Shown: positions 17,040-25,464 of the stretch, piece after piece | Layout of the letters: every line of letters begins with the position of its first letter | Position numbering within the stretch: position 1 is the stretch's first letter | NCBI RefSeq assembly: GCF_003063505.1 | Contig: NZ_NERW01000003.1 | Span: 434,001-498,000, forward strand | DNA: 64,000 nt | Source of the DNA: Limnohabitans sp. T6-20 | GTDB lineage: Bacteria > Pseudomonadota > Gammaproteobacteria > Burkholderiales > Burkholderiaceae_C | Reading direction: 5' to 3' | Position numbers and translations under genes: made by a program | Notes under the pieces: model-generated | Told to the model about the DNA's origin: nothing | The model's input: the letters and a program-made list of their open reading frames with translations, nothing else | The model's database searches: none

Positions 17040-17993
17040 TCAGAATGAAGCGTGCTGCAACACCCACAACAAGGCACTTAGGCTAAAGAACGACACCACA
17101 GTCGTCACCAGCAAAGTGGCCGCGCTGATGGCGCCGTGGCCATGGCGCTGGCTCAGGATGGTGTAAATGCCCAGCATCGGCAAAGCACCGGTGAGCAAGG
17201 CCGCCGAGCGCAAGGCGGGGTCGTTGACCGGCACCACCCAGGTCAGCACGCCCCACATGGCCAGCGGGTGCAACAGCAATTTGCCGAACACGATTTGAGA
17301 GACCGTGCCTTTGAGGCCTTCGACCTTCAAGCCCACCAAGGAGCCGCCGATCACAAACAAGGACAAAGCCGCACTGGCCTGCGCAAACAAATTCACCGTG
17401 CGTCCCAGTGGTGCAGGCATGGCCCAGCCCGACAAGGAAAAGAGAAAACCACCCAAGATGCCCCAAATCATCGGGTTTTTGAGCAAGTTCTTGAGCGTTT
17501 GCCACAAGGCCTGCTTCCACTGGCCAGGCTGGCCGCCCTCCGAGTCAGCCACCGCCAGCAAAAAGGGAATCATCAACAGGTTTTCGACCACCATGTTGAG
17601 CGCCAAAGCCACGCCTGCGACCGGCCCCAAGGTCAACAACATGATGGGGTACCCCACAAAACCACTGTTGGGGCAAGACATGCCCATGACCATCATGCTG
17701 CTGTAACTCAGGCTGTGGCCTTTGACCTTGCGGGCCCAGAACAGCCCACCCAAGATCACCACCATCGAGCCCAAGGCATAGGCCAGCAGGTAGTGGGCAT
17801 TGAGGATTTCACCGATGCTGCGCTGCGACAAGGCATTGAACAGCAGAGCGGGCAAGGCCAAGTTGATGGTGAATTTGCCGAACACTTGCATGTCGGCTTT
17901 GGCGAACAGCCCTTGGCGGGTGGAAAGGTAGCCCAGCGCAATGGCCAGGTAGATCGGGCCGGTGATGCCCAGGATTTCAAGCGTGGCGTTCAT
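17040..17993 (-). CDS. AEC-family permease (auxin efflux carrier superfamily)
   Basis: A 317-residue membrane protein with about ten hydrophobic segments and an N-out start (ILGITGPIYLAIALGYLSTR). GMSCPNSGFVGYPIM is the characteristic first-half motif with a Pro crossover, and a second half of similar layout follows (LFVIGGSLVG). AEC proteins transport organic acids such as malonate or malate and amino-acid derivatives. It is the last gene of the minus-strand van/ABC run, 84 bases after the ferredoxin gene, so it may belong to that operon; the substrate is unknown. Confidence 0.78.
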   Translation of the reverse strand: MNATLEILGITGPIYLAIALGYLSTRQGLFAKADMQVFGKFTINLALPALLFNALSQRSIGEILNAHYLLAYALGSMVVILGGLFWARKVKGHSLSYSSMMVMGMSCPNSGFVGYPIMLLTLGPVAGVALALNMVVENLLMIPFLLAVADSEGGQPGQWKQALWQTLKNLLKNPMIWGILGGFLFSLSGWAMPAPLGRTVNLFAQASAALSLFVIGGSLVGLKVEGLKGTVSQIVFGKLLLHPLAMWGVLTWVVPVNDPALRSAALLTGALPMLGIYTILSQRHGHGAISAATLLVTTVVSFFSLSALLWVLQHASF

Positions 17994-18077
17994 TCGAATG
18001 TGTTGGCAGAAATGCGCAAAATTTTCACCCGATTGTCCGCCATCGCTGGCATCTACTGCCGCAAGGCAGATGGTGCT

Positions 18078-18386
18078 TTACAAATCCAGCACCAGGCGCG
18101 CCGTCTGGCTGCGTGAGCAGCACACCATGATGCAGTCGCCTTTTTCCTGCTCCTCGGGGGTCAGGTACATGTCCCAGTGGTCGGGCGTGCCGGCCACCAC
18201 TTTGGTCAGGCAAGTGCCGCAAATGCCTTCCGAGCAGGAAAACGGCACATCGTGTCCAGCGTCTTGCAGCACTTTGAGGATGGACTGGTCTTTGGTGACT
18301 TGCAGGATTTGCCCACTTTTTTGCAGTTGCACTTCAAAAGTGCCATCGGCCGCGATCGGGGTCTGGCTCAGGTCGAGGGTGTTCAT
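18078..18386 (-). CDS. Stand-alone plant-type [2Fe-2S] ferredoxin, VanB C-terminal-like
   Basis: A 102-residue protein equal to just the ferredoxin domain that normally forms the C-terminus of phthalate dioxygenase reductase/VanB proteins. Cluster ligands are Cys51, Cys56 and Cys59 (SCSEGICGTC) and a later Cys in IMVCCSRS. The flavin- and NAD-binding domains of a VanB are absent and no coding remnant of them lies downstream before the AEC gene. It overlaps the vanA stop by four bases (ATGA), so the two are translationally coupled. It presumably carries electrons to VanA from a reductase encoded elsewhere. Confidence 0.85.
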   Translation of the reverse strand: MNTLDLSQTPIAADGTFEVQLQKSGQILQVTKDQSILKVLQDAGHDVPFSCSEGICGTCLTKVVAGTPDHWDMYLTPEEQEKGDCIMVCCSRSQTARLVLDL

Positions 18387-19435
18387 GCGGTGACTCCGGG
18401 GTTGTTTTCTTCGGCCAGCAAGCGGTCAATGATGCGGCGCGATTGCACACCGCCTGAATCGATGTTGAGCATGAGCAGTTTGCGCTCGGGCCACTTGCTG
18501 ATATTGGCCTGCTGCAATTGCAGCATCTCCATGTCTTCATTGAAGATGCCGCCCTGCCCTGTGCGGATTTTGTCGGTCAGCTCAGCGTCGTGAGGTTTGA
18601 ACTGGCGCGCCATGCCCCAGTGGTACCAGTGCGAGGTTTCGGTCTCGGGTGTGATGAAGTCCACCACCACGCTGTAGGCCTTGTGCTCGGGGGCCGCGTC
18701 AAAGCCCCCCTTGCCCGCCAGCGCCACGCCCACGTCGATCATGACGTGGCTGGGCGGCGAAAAGCGGCAAATCTGCCAGCGGTCCACTTTGGCCTGTGGG
18801 TCCAGGCCGTTGGCACTCATGGCCATTTGCCAAAACGGGGGCGCCTGAATGCCCTCCATGTGACGCTGCAAGATGACTTTGTCGCCGTCCACCTTGGTCT
18901 CGCAAGGCGTCTCGTCGATCTCGGGCTGGCCGATGCTGTTGGCGTGCACATAGGTTTCGTGCGTCAGGTCCATCAGGTTGTCGATCATCAGGCGGTAATC
19001 GGCCTTGACGTGGTACAGCCCGCCGCCATAGGCCCAGGCCGGGTTGTCAAAAAACTCGAACACCGGCATCTGCGATTCATCCACCTTGGCCTGGTCGCCG
19101 GGCCAGACCCAGACAAAGCCATAACGCTCGACCACGGCGTAGCTCTTGACGGCCGGAAAGCCGCGCACGCGTTGCCCCGGCATGTGCACGGTTTTGCCCT
19201 CACAGCCCATCTCCAGGCCGTGGTAGCCGCACACCAGCTTGCCGTTGCAGACTTTGCCCAGCGACAAAGGCGCACCACGGTGCGGGCAAAAATCTTCGAC
19301 CGCCGCCACTTTGCCCTCGGGGCCTTTGAAGAACGCCATCTGCTCGTTGCAAATGGTGCGGCCCAGCGGCTTGTCGCCCAGAGCATTCAGGTCGGCCAAG
19401 GAGCAGGCCACATACCAGGTGTTTTTGATGAACAT
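18383..19435 (-). CDS. vanA: Vanillate O-demethylase oxygenase subunit VanA
   Basis: A 350-residue Rieske non-haem iron oxygenase that would demethylate vanillate to protocatechuate and formaldehyde. The Rieske ligands are Cys50, His52, Cys69 and His72 (CPHRGAP and CGYHG). The mononuclear iron motif is DLTHETYVH (Asp156, His159, His164). By recall, long stretches such as GLEMGCEGKT, YRLMIDNLMDLTHETYVHA and GGVQSRRIIDRL match VanA proteins. I start at MFIKNTWYVA; eight further residues upstream in frame are unconserved. It lies 20 bases after the ABC ATPase gene and produces the substrate of the nearby lig operon. Related methoxy- or hydroxybenzoate demethylases are possible. Confidence 0.88.
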   Translation of the reverse strand: MFIKNTWYVACSLADLNALGDKPLGRTICNEQMAFFKGPEGKVAAVEDFCPHRGAPLSLGKVCNGKLVCGYHGLEMGCEGKTVHMPGQRVRGFPAVKSYAVVERYGFVWVWPGDQAKVDESQMPVFEFFDNPAWAYGGGLYHVKADYRLMIDNLMDLTHETYVHANSIGQPEIDETPCETKVDGDKVILQRHMEGIQAPPFWQMAMSANGLDPQAKVDRWQICRFSPPSHVMIDVGVALAGKGGFDAAPEHKAYSVVVDFITPETETSHWYHWGMARQFKPHDAELTDKIRTGQGGIFNEDMEMLQLQQANISKWPERKLLMLNIDSGGVQSRRIIDRLLAEENNPGVTA

Positions 19436-19455
19436 GTTGTCCTCTCTCATCCAAT

Positions 19456-20178
19456 TCAAAGCTTGCGGGCCACGCCCAGCAGGCTGTCCAGCAGTTCGGG
19501 GTTTTGGCGCAGCGTGTCGGCATCGCTGGCATGCACCACGTTGCCGTGGTCCAGCACCACAGCGCGGTGGCTGATCTTCAAAATCGCTTGCGGGTGCTGC
19601 TCCACGATGATGGCCGACAAGCCTTCTTCGCGGGTGATGCGGGCAATCGCACGCAACAGCTCTTCCACGATGATCGGGGCCAGGCCTTCGAGCGGCTCGT
19701 CGAGCAAGAGCAAGCGCGGGTTGAGCACCAGCGCCCGGCCCACAGCCAGCATTTGCTGCTCGCCGCCCGACAGCTGCGTGCCCAGATTGGTTTTGCGCTC
19801 GGCCAGGCGCGGGAACATCTCGTACACCCGCTCAGGCGTCCAGGCTCGGCTGGCCCGACCGGGGCGTGCGACGGCGGTCAGGTTTTCGTGCACCGTGAGC
19901 GATTTGAAGATGTTGCGCTCTTGCGGCACCCAGCCGATACCGGCCGCCGCCCGCTCGTGCGAGGGCAAGGTGTGCAGCGGCTGGCCGCCCAAAAAGATTT
20001 GCCCGCCATGCTGGCGCGTGGCCCCGGCCAGCGTGTCCATCAACGTGGTCTTGCCGGTGCCGTTGCGGCCCAGCAGGGCCAGGGTTTCGCCTTCGCCCAG
20101 CGACAGGCTCACGTCATTGAGGACCACCGCTTCGCCATAACCGGCACGCAGGTTGTCCACCTTCAACAATTCAGCCAT
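19456..20178 (-). CDS. ABC transporter ATP-binding protein, LivF type
   Basis: A 240-residue ATPase of the branched-chain amino acid (HAAT) ABC family. Walker A is GRNGTGKTT, the Q-loop region is GWVPQERNIF, the signature is LSGGEQQMLAVGRAL and Walker B is LLLLDEPLEGLAP. I start at MAELLKVDNL, 8 bases inside the end of the livG-type gene. In this operon the transporter most likely imports vanillate or a related aromatic acid, because vanA follows directly; Liv-type systems are known to serve aromatic acids in several soil bacteria. Confidence 0.9.
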   Translation of the reverse strand: MAELLKVDNLRAGYGEAVVLNDVSLSLGEGETLALLGRNGTGKTTLMDTLAGATRQHGGQIFLGGQPLHTLPSHERAAAGIGWVPQERNIFKSLTVHENLTAVARPGRASRAWTPERVYEMFPRLAERKTNLGTQLSGGEQQMLAVGRALVLNPRLLLLDEPLEGLAPIIVEELLRAIARITREEGLSAIIVEQHPQAILKISHRAVVLDHGNVVHASDADTLRQNPELLDSLLGVARKL

Positions 20179-20953
20179 GGGCCACCTCCTCGCCATGCCC
20201 CAGATACACCGCCTTGACTTGCGGGTCGGCCGCAATCGTCTCGGGTGTGCCCTCGGTCAGCACCGCGCCATTGACCAGCACGGTGATGCGGTCGGCAAAT
20301 TCAAACACCAGGTCCATGTCGTGCTCGATCAGCAAAACAGACACTTCGGCGGGCAGAGCGGCCACGGTCTGCAACAGTTCTTCACGCTCGCCCGCAGGCA
20401 CCCCAGCCACCGGCTCGTCGAGCAGCAGCACTTTAGGCTCGCAGGCCAGCGCAATCGCCATCTCCAGCAAACGGCGCTTGCCATAAGCCAGGTGCTCGGT
20501 ACGCTGGTGCATGACTTCGGTCAGGCGAAAGAGTTCCAGCAACTGTTCACAACGCGTGACCACGGCGGTGTCTTGCCCAAGCTTTTGCCACCATCGCCCG
20601 CCCAGGCCGCGCTGCTGCGAGACCACCATGGCCAGGGTTTGCAGCGGCGTCATGCTGGCAAACAGCTGGTTGATCTGGAAGGTGCGCACCAGGCCGCGCC
20701 GTACACGCTGGTGCGGTGCCAACTGGCTGATGTCTTCGCCCAGCAGTTCGATGCGGCCCGAGGTGGGCGGCAACACGCCGGTCAGCAGGTTGATCAACGT
20801 GGTTTTGCCTGCGCCGTTGGGCCCGATCAGCGCATGGCGTGCGCCCAGACGCAAGTCCAGGTTCACGTGGTCGGTGGCGGTGATGCCACCGAACTGTTTA
20901 ACGAGGCCCTGGGCCTTCAAGACAACAGGCTGGTTCATGACAACTTGATTCAT
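20171..20953 (-). CDS. ABC transporter ATP-binding protein, LivG type
   Basis: A 260-residue ATPase. Walker A is GPNGAGKTTLINLLTG, the signature region is LAYGKRRLLEMAIAL (AYGxxR, as usual in LivG proteins) and Walker B is VLLLDEPVAG. The start at 20953 overlaps the stop of the upstream permease gene by four bases. The C-terminal GTPETIAADPQVKAVYLGH is typical of the family. One oddity is VAGVPAGEREEL where most LivG proteins have AAGLNPxE. It pairs with the LivF-type ATPase downstream. Confidence 0.92.
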   Translation of the reverse strand: MNQVVMNQPVVLKAQGLVKQFGGITATDHVNLDLRLGARHALIGPNGAGKTTLINLLTGVLPPTSGRIELLGEDISQLAPHQRVRRGLVRTFQINQLFASMTPLQTLAMVVSQQRGLGGRWWQKLGQDTAVVTRCEQLLELFRLTEVMHQRTEHLAYGKRRLLEMAIALACEPKVLLLDEPVAGVPAGEREELLQTVAALPAEVSVLLIEHDMDLVFEFADRITVLVNGAVLTEGTPETIAADPQVKAVYLGHGEEVAHG

Positions 20954-21942
20954 TGGGCACCGCCTTTGGGGTCTGCAGCGCGTCCAAACCACTGCCAGGG
21001 CCGGATGAGACGTTCGCGACCGACCATGACCAACACCACCAAAAACAGACCAATCCAGAAAGTCCAGTACTGCGGGGTGATGCCCGAAATCACGTCGTGC
21101 ATGAGCTTGAACACCACCGCACCGACCACGCCGCCGTAGAGCCAGCCCACACCACCGATGACCAGCATCAGCATCACGTCGGCAGAGCGCTCCAAAGCAA
21201 ACACATCCAGCGAGGCGAAGCCAGTGGTTTGCGCCATCAGGGCACCCGCCGCACCGGCCAAGGTTGCAGCCAAGGTATAGACCACCGCCAAACGGTTGTG
21301 CACCGGAATGCCAATGGCCATGGCGCGCAGCGGGTTGTCGCGAACGGCCATGAGCGTGGCGCCCCAGGGCGAATTCACCCAACGCCGCGCCAGCACAAAC
21401 AAGAGCAGCAAGATCGTCAACGAATACCAGGCAGCTGTCTGACCATACAGATCAAACTCAAAGCGCCCCAGCAACGGGCCCATCATCACGCCCTGTAAAC
21501 CGTCTGAACCACCCGTGAGCCAATCCAGCTTGTTGGCCAATTCCATCAGGATCAGCGCCATGCCCAACGTGACCATCAGGCGCGTCAAGTCGGTGCCGCG
21601 CAAGATGGTGAGCGAACACAGCGCGCCCAACAACGTGGCGCAGCCCATGCCAAACATCAGGCCCACCAGCGGGTCGGGCATGACGTGTTTGGCAAACAGG
21701 GCCGAGGCATACGCGCCAAAACCCAAAAACGCGGCGTGCCCCAGCGACACGATGCCGGTGTAGCCCAGCACCAGGTCCAGAGAGATCGCGAACAAGGCGA
21801 CGATGGCCACCTCATTAACGATCAGCGCATGACCTGGAAAAGCGAAAGGCATGGCAAAGACCAACAGCCAGACCAGGGGTTCCCAGCCGCGCATGCGGGC
21901 TGCCGATAAAAGTTGCGTACGCGCATCCATTGAATTGCTCAT
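20950..21942 (-). CDS. ABC transporter permease, LivM type
   Basis: A 330-residue inner-membrane permease with eight or more hydrophobic segments. GYTGIVSLGHAAFLGFGAYA is the diagnostic LivM motif, and RDNPLRAMAIGI is the cytoplasmic EAA-like loop that contacts the ATPase. The chosen start (MSNSMDARTQ, 21942) lies 1 base after the LivH-type stop; an earlier in-frame start would overlap that gene. It works with the LivH-type permease as a heterodimer. Confidence 0.91.
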   Translation of the reverse strand: MSNSMDARTQLLSAARMRGWEPLVWLLVFAMPFAFPGHALIVNEVAIVALFAISLDLVLGYTGIVSLGHAAFLGFGAYASALFAKHVMPDPLVGLMFGMGCATLLGALCSLTILRGTDLTRLMVTLGMALILMELANKLDWLTGGSDGLQGVMMGPLLGRFEFDLYGQTAAWYSLTILLLLFVLARRWVNSPWGATLMAVRDNPLRAMAIGIPVHNRLAVVYTLAATLAGAAGALMAQTTGFASLDVFALERSADVMLMLVIGGVGWLYGGVVGAVVFKLMHDVISGITPQYWTFWIGLFLVVLVMVGRERLIRPWQWFGRAADPKGGAQ

Positions 21943-21943
21943 G

Positions 21944-22819
21944 TCAGCGGCCTCCCTTGCGCACAAACAGCCCTTGCGGACGCCAGATCAAAATCGCGAT
22001 CATCAGTGAATAGACGATGAACGAACCGAGCTTGGGCATGTAGTACTTGCCCGCCACATCGGCAATGCCCAGCAGCAACGCCGCCCACAGTGGCCCGGTG
22101 ATCGACGAGGTGCCACCCACTGCCACCACGATCAAAAAGTACACCATGAACTTGAGCGGAAAGGTCGGGTCCAAGCCCAGCACTTCAGCACCCAGCGCCC
22201 CGCCCAAACCGGCCAGACCCGAGCCCATGGCAAAGGTGGCGGCAAAGATCAGGTTCACGCGGATGCCCAAGCCCGCAGCCACACGCGCATCGTCCACGCT
22301 GGCGCGCAAGCGGCTGCCAAAGCGGGTTTTGGCCAGCACAAACTGCAGGCCCACCGTGAGCGCCGCGCACACCGCGATGATGAACAGACGGTAGTGGCCC
22401 ATGCCTAATTCAAAGACTTCGCCCGCCCACAGCTCGGTGCGACCACGCAGCCATTCGGGCAGCTGCATGATCTGTTGCTGCGAGCCCATGAAGTAATCGA
22501 CACTGGCCACCGACATGAACGTCAGACCGATGGAGAACAACACCTGATCCAGGTGCGGCTTGCGGTACATGTGCCGGTAAAGCGTTCGCTCCAGCACCGC
22601 GCCCAGCAAGGCTGCACCGGCAAAAGCGATGGGCAGGCACCACAAAAAGGGCACATCCCAGCGCTGCATCAGCATCACCGTCAAATACCCACCCACCATG
22701 GCAAAGGCCCCGTGCGCCAGGTTGATGAAGTTCATCAAACCCATGGTCACAGACAGGCCCACGGCCAATATGAAAAGCAGCATGCCGTAGGCAATGCCGT
22801 CGAAAAGAATGGTCAGCAT
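21944..22819 (-). CDS. ABC transporter permease, LivH type
   Basis: A 291-residue permease. The start (MLTILFDGIAYGMLLFILAV) and the MGLMNFINLAHGAFAMVGGY segment are typical of LivH proteins, as is the RASVDDARVAAGLGIRV cytoplasmic loop. The gene lies 53 bases downstream of the binding-protein gene. That gap holds a short TGTAGGAGCG...CCCCTACC hairpin on the minus strand (about 22842-22861), resembling one arm of the REP-like family. Confidence 0.91.
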   Translation of the reverse strand: MLTILFDGIAYGMLLFILAVGLSVTMGLMNFINLAHGAFAMVGGYLTVMLMQRWDVPFLWCLPIAFAGAALLGAVLERTLYRHMYRKPHLDQVLFSIGLTFMSVASVDYFMGSQQQIMQLPEWLRGRTELWAGEVFELGMGHYRLFIIAVCAALTVGLQFVLAKTRFGSRLRASVDDARVAAGLGIRVNLIFAATFAMGSGLAGLGGALGAEVLGLDPTFPLKFMVYFLIVVAVGGTSSITGPLWAALLLGIADVAGKYYMPKLGSFIVYSLMIAILIWRPQGLFVRKGGR

Positions 22820-22872
22820 GTGATGGGTACAGATTGTTTTGGGTAGGGGTGCGCTCCTACAAAGGAAACGAC

Positions 22873-24039
22873 TTACTTGGCCTTGCCTGGGTCTTTCACG
22901 TCCTTGATGGTCGCGAATTCCTGGTTGTAAAGCTGGCCATTGACCTTCTCCACTTTGCGGATGTAGATGTTGTGCACCACGTCACGGGTTTGCGCGTCGA
23001 TGAACATCGGGCCACGGGGGCTTTCAAACACCTGACCTTTCATCGCGTCGAGCAGGGCCTGACCGCCTGTACCTTTGGTGGCCTTGGCGGCTTCGTAGAT
23101 CACGCGCATGCCGTCATAGCCGCCCACGGCCATGAAGTTGGGACGCAAGCCGTTGTTGGCTTTTTCAAAAGCAGCCACAAACTTTTTGTTCAGTGCCGAG
23201 TTGTGCGATGCCGAATAGTGGTGTGAGGTCACCACGCCATTGGCCACTTCGCCCATGCCGTTCAAGATGTCGTCGTCGGTGATGTCACCGGTGCCAATCA
23301 GCTTGATGCCCGCTTTGTCCAAGCCCCGCTCGGCGAACTGCTTCATCAAAGGCGCGCCAATGCCCGAGGGCACGAACACATAGACCGCATCAGGCTTGAG
23401 GTCGCGCACTTTTTGCAGGAAGGGCGCGAAGTCAGGGTTGCGCATGGGCACGCGCAGGGTGTCGAGCACCTGCCCCCCGTTGAAGATCAAGCGGTCCTTG
23501 AAGTACTTTTCAGCATCGATACCGGGGCCGTAATCGGCGACCAAGGTCACGACTTTCTTGATGCCGTTGTTGGGTGCCCAGTCGGCAATGGCCACTGCCG
23601 CTTGAGGCAGCGTGAAGCTGGTGCGGATGATGAAAGGCGAGGCTTCGGTGATGCTCGATGTGGCCGCCGCCATCACCACCAGCGGGGTTTTGGACTGGGT
23701 GGCAATGGGTGCTGTGGCCAGCGCCAGCGGGGTCAGGCCAAAACCGGCCAGCACGCTGACTTTTTCGTTCACGACCAACTCTTGCGCGATGCGCTTGGTC
23801 ACGTCCGGCGCGCTGGTGTCGTCTTTCACGATCAGCTCGACTTTTTTGCCCGCCACGGTGTCGCCGTTCTGCGCGATGTACAGGCGGGCGGCCGCTTCGA
23901 TCTGCTTGCCGGTGGAGGCAAACGGGCCGGTCATCGGCAGGATCAGGCCGATCTTGAACTTGTCTTGCGCCATGGCGGTGGTGGCGCTGGCGGCCAGGGC
24001 AGCGCAGGCGATGGCGCGAAGGAAAAACCGTTTTTGCAT
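22873..24039 (-). CDS. Liv-type periplasmic substrate-binding protein (probable aromatic acid receptor)
   Basis: A 388-residue type I periplasmic binding protein with a signal peptide (MQKRFFLRAIACAALAASAT, cleavage near TAMAQ). The mature start DKFKIGLILPMTGPFASTG is typical of the Leu/Ile/Val-binding family. A strong AGGAGA ribosome site precedes the ATG at 24039. It is the first transporter gene after the GntR regulator gene and is followed by both permeases and both ATPases, so the importer is complete. The ligand is inferred to be vanillate or a related acid from the linked vanA. Confidence 0.88.
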   Translation of the reverse strand: MQKRFFLRAIACAALAASATTAMAQDKFKIGLILPMTGPFASTGKQIEAAARLYIAQNGDTVAGKKVELIVKDDTSAPDVTKRIAQELVVNEKVSVLAGFGLTPLALATAPIATQSKTPLVVMAAATSSITEASPFIIRTSFTLPQAAVAIADWAPNNGIKKVVTLVADYGPGIDAEKYFKDRLIFNGGQVLDTLRVPMRNPDFAPFLQKVRDLKPDAVYVFVPSGIGAPLMKQFAERGLDKAGIKLIGTGDITDDDILNGMGEVANGVVTSHHYSASHNSALNKKFVAAFEKANNGLRPNFMAVGGYDGMRVIYEAAKATKGTGGQALLDAMKGQVFESPRGPMFIDAQTRDVVHNIYIRKVEKVNGQLYNQEFATIKDVKDPGKAK

Positions 24040-24119
24040 GCTTGTCTCCTGAAAGGAAAGGTGGGTAAAAAAGATCACAGAGGAAGAAATCATGGCGATC
24101 CGAGCTCAGTCATGACGGG

Positions 24120-24887
24120 TCAGTCGCTGCGGATCAGTTGCACGCCCGGCGTGCCGGCCAGGGCCGGGTTTTGCCGCGCCAGGCGCATGTTGTTCTGAGC
24201 GATGCGCGAGTGCTCGCGCATCAGCGCTTCGGCGCGGCCTGCTTCACGCCGCTCAATGGCGTCGAGCACCTGCCGGTGCTGGTGCTGCGCCACCACCAGC
24301 ATGTCACGGGCACCCGGGTGGTGCGCCTGCACCCCCACAAAACCCGAAGCCGAGGCAAACGGCAAACTGGCTGCCCGTTCGATCTCGCGGGCCAGCACAT
24401 CGCTGTCGGCCATGCTGGCCAGCTGCTTGTGAAACCGCCCGTTCAAAACCACATAAGCCGAAAACATCTCGTCGTTGAATGCCGCATCACGCAGCGCCAG
24501 ATCGATCTGATCCAGGCATTCACGGGCTTCTTTGAGCAAACGGGCCTTGACGCCCCGCTCTGCGGCCAGCCGGGCGGCCAAACCCTCCAGTGTGCCACGC
24601 AGCTCGATCGCATCGGCCACTTCGCGCTCGGAAAAGGTGCGCACCGCATAACCGCCGCCGGGCAGCGGCTCCAGCAAGCCTTCCTGGCCCAAGCGCATCA
24701 GGGCAGCGCGGATCGGTGTGCGCGACATGCCAAGGCGCTCCACCAGCGCCAGCTCGGCAATCCGCGCCCCGGCAGGCAGGTCGCCCGCCAGAATCAGTTC
24801 GCGCAAGCGCTGCTGGGCCTTGACGGCTTGGGAGCCGCCTTCTTCAGCGGTTTCTGAATCGGCGAGACGAACGGGGGTGGCAGACAT
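24120..24887 (-). CDS. GntR-family (FCD domain) transcriptional regulator of the van/ABC operon
   Basis: A 255-residue regulator. The N-terminal winged helix contains LRELILAGDLPAGARIAELA and LGMSRTPIRAALMRLGQEGL. The C-terminal FCD helical ligand domain has LEGLAARLAAER and the histidines in NGRFHKQLA and ALMREHSRI that typically bind a metal. It heads the minus-strand operon that contains the importer, vanA and the ferredoxin gene, an arrangement like VanR-type repressors. A perfect CTGTATACAG palindrome lies 46-55 bases upstream of its start. Confidence 0.88.
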   Translation of the reverse strand: MSATPVRLADSETAEEGGSQAVKAQQRLRELILAGDLPAGARIAELALVERLGMSRTPIRAALMRLGQEGLLEPLPGGGYAVRTFSEREVADAIELRGTLEGLAARLAAERGVKARLLKEARECLDQIDLALRDAAFNDEMFSAYVVLNGRFHKQLASMADSDVLAREIERAASLPFASASGFVGVQAHHPGARDMLVVAQHQHRQVLDAIERREAGRAEALMREHSRIAQNNMRLARQNPALAGTPGVQLIRSD

Positions 24888-24932
24888 GGCGCAATCGATA
24901 AAAACGCGATTAGAACATCCAGGACCGGTTCG

Positions 24933-24942
24933 CTGTATACAG
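24933..24942. promoter_or_regulatory. Candidate GntR/FCD operator, CTGTATACAG
   Basis: A perfect 10-base palindrome between the divergent GntR gene (start 24887) and the plus-strand gene at 25067. TGTATACA-type palindromes are common operators of FCD-type GntR regulators. Its position fits autorepression of the whole regulator-importer-vanA operon. Confidence 0.6.
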
Positions 24943-25066
24943 GGAAGCCCTTAAAACCCCATTATTTGGTCAAATATTGGGCATTCAGATGTTTTTTGTA
25001 TTCAATGAATGCCTCCGATACTTTGGCAACAGCAAGCGACAATCGGAAACCCGATGGAAAACCACG

Positions 25067-25456
25067 ATGAATTTGCACCTGCTGGACTTTGATTGCAGCG
25101 AAGACGCCGACGGCGTAACCTGCTGGGACGCGCTGGCACACCCCCAGGGCACGCACACTTCTGCACTGTTGCAAGAGGCCGAGCAAGTGCTGACCTGGGC
25201 CCACCATTGGGGCCGCCAATTCAGTGCCACAGGCCCCGGCCCGCTTGAAGACGGTGCCGACTGGGACTTTGACCTGCAAGTCAAGCTGCACTCCGGCACA
25301 CAAAACACCTCTGCCAGCGCGACCTTCCATGCAGGCCAAAGCACTTTGCAGCTTTGCCCTGAACCCCGGGCCGATCAAACCCTGGAATTGAGCCTGAGCA
25401 TCAGCGGCACACCCGGTTTTGCCGACGCCTTTCGCCAACACTGGGGCGCCCCCTGA
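25067..25456 (+). CDS. Hypothetical protein upstream of chrA
   Basis: A 129-residue acidic, cytoplasmic-looking protein with no signal peptide and no motif that I recognise. It begins MNLHLLDFDCSEDADG and has a WDFDLQVKLHSG strand-like region. I place the start at 25067; the frame extends back to 24977, but those residues look like untranslated leader. Its stop lies 8 bases before chrA, so the two are probably cotranscribed. Codon use resembles the neighbours, so it is likely a real gene. Confidence 0.6.
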   Translation: MNLHLLDFDCSEDADGVTCWDALAHPQGTHTSALLQEAEQVLTWAHHWGRQFSATGPGPLEDGADWDFDLQVKLHSGTQNTSASATFHAGQSTLQLCPEPRADQTLELSLSISGTPGFADAFRQHWGAP

Positions 25457-25464
25457 AAGACACC

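Noticed and set aside
18078-18386. Frameshifted full-length vanB
   Set aside because: No flavin- or NAD-binding domain coding is found in any frame in the surrounding DNA, and the ferredoxin has its own start overlapping the vanA stop, so a real short gene is more likely than a broken one.
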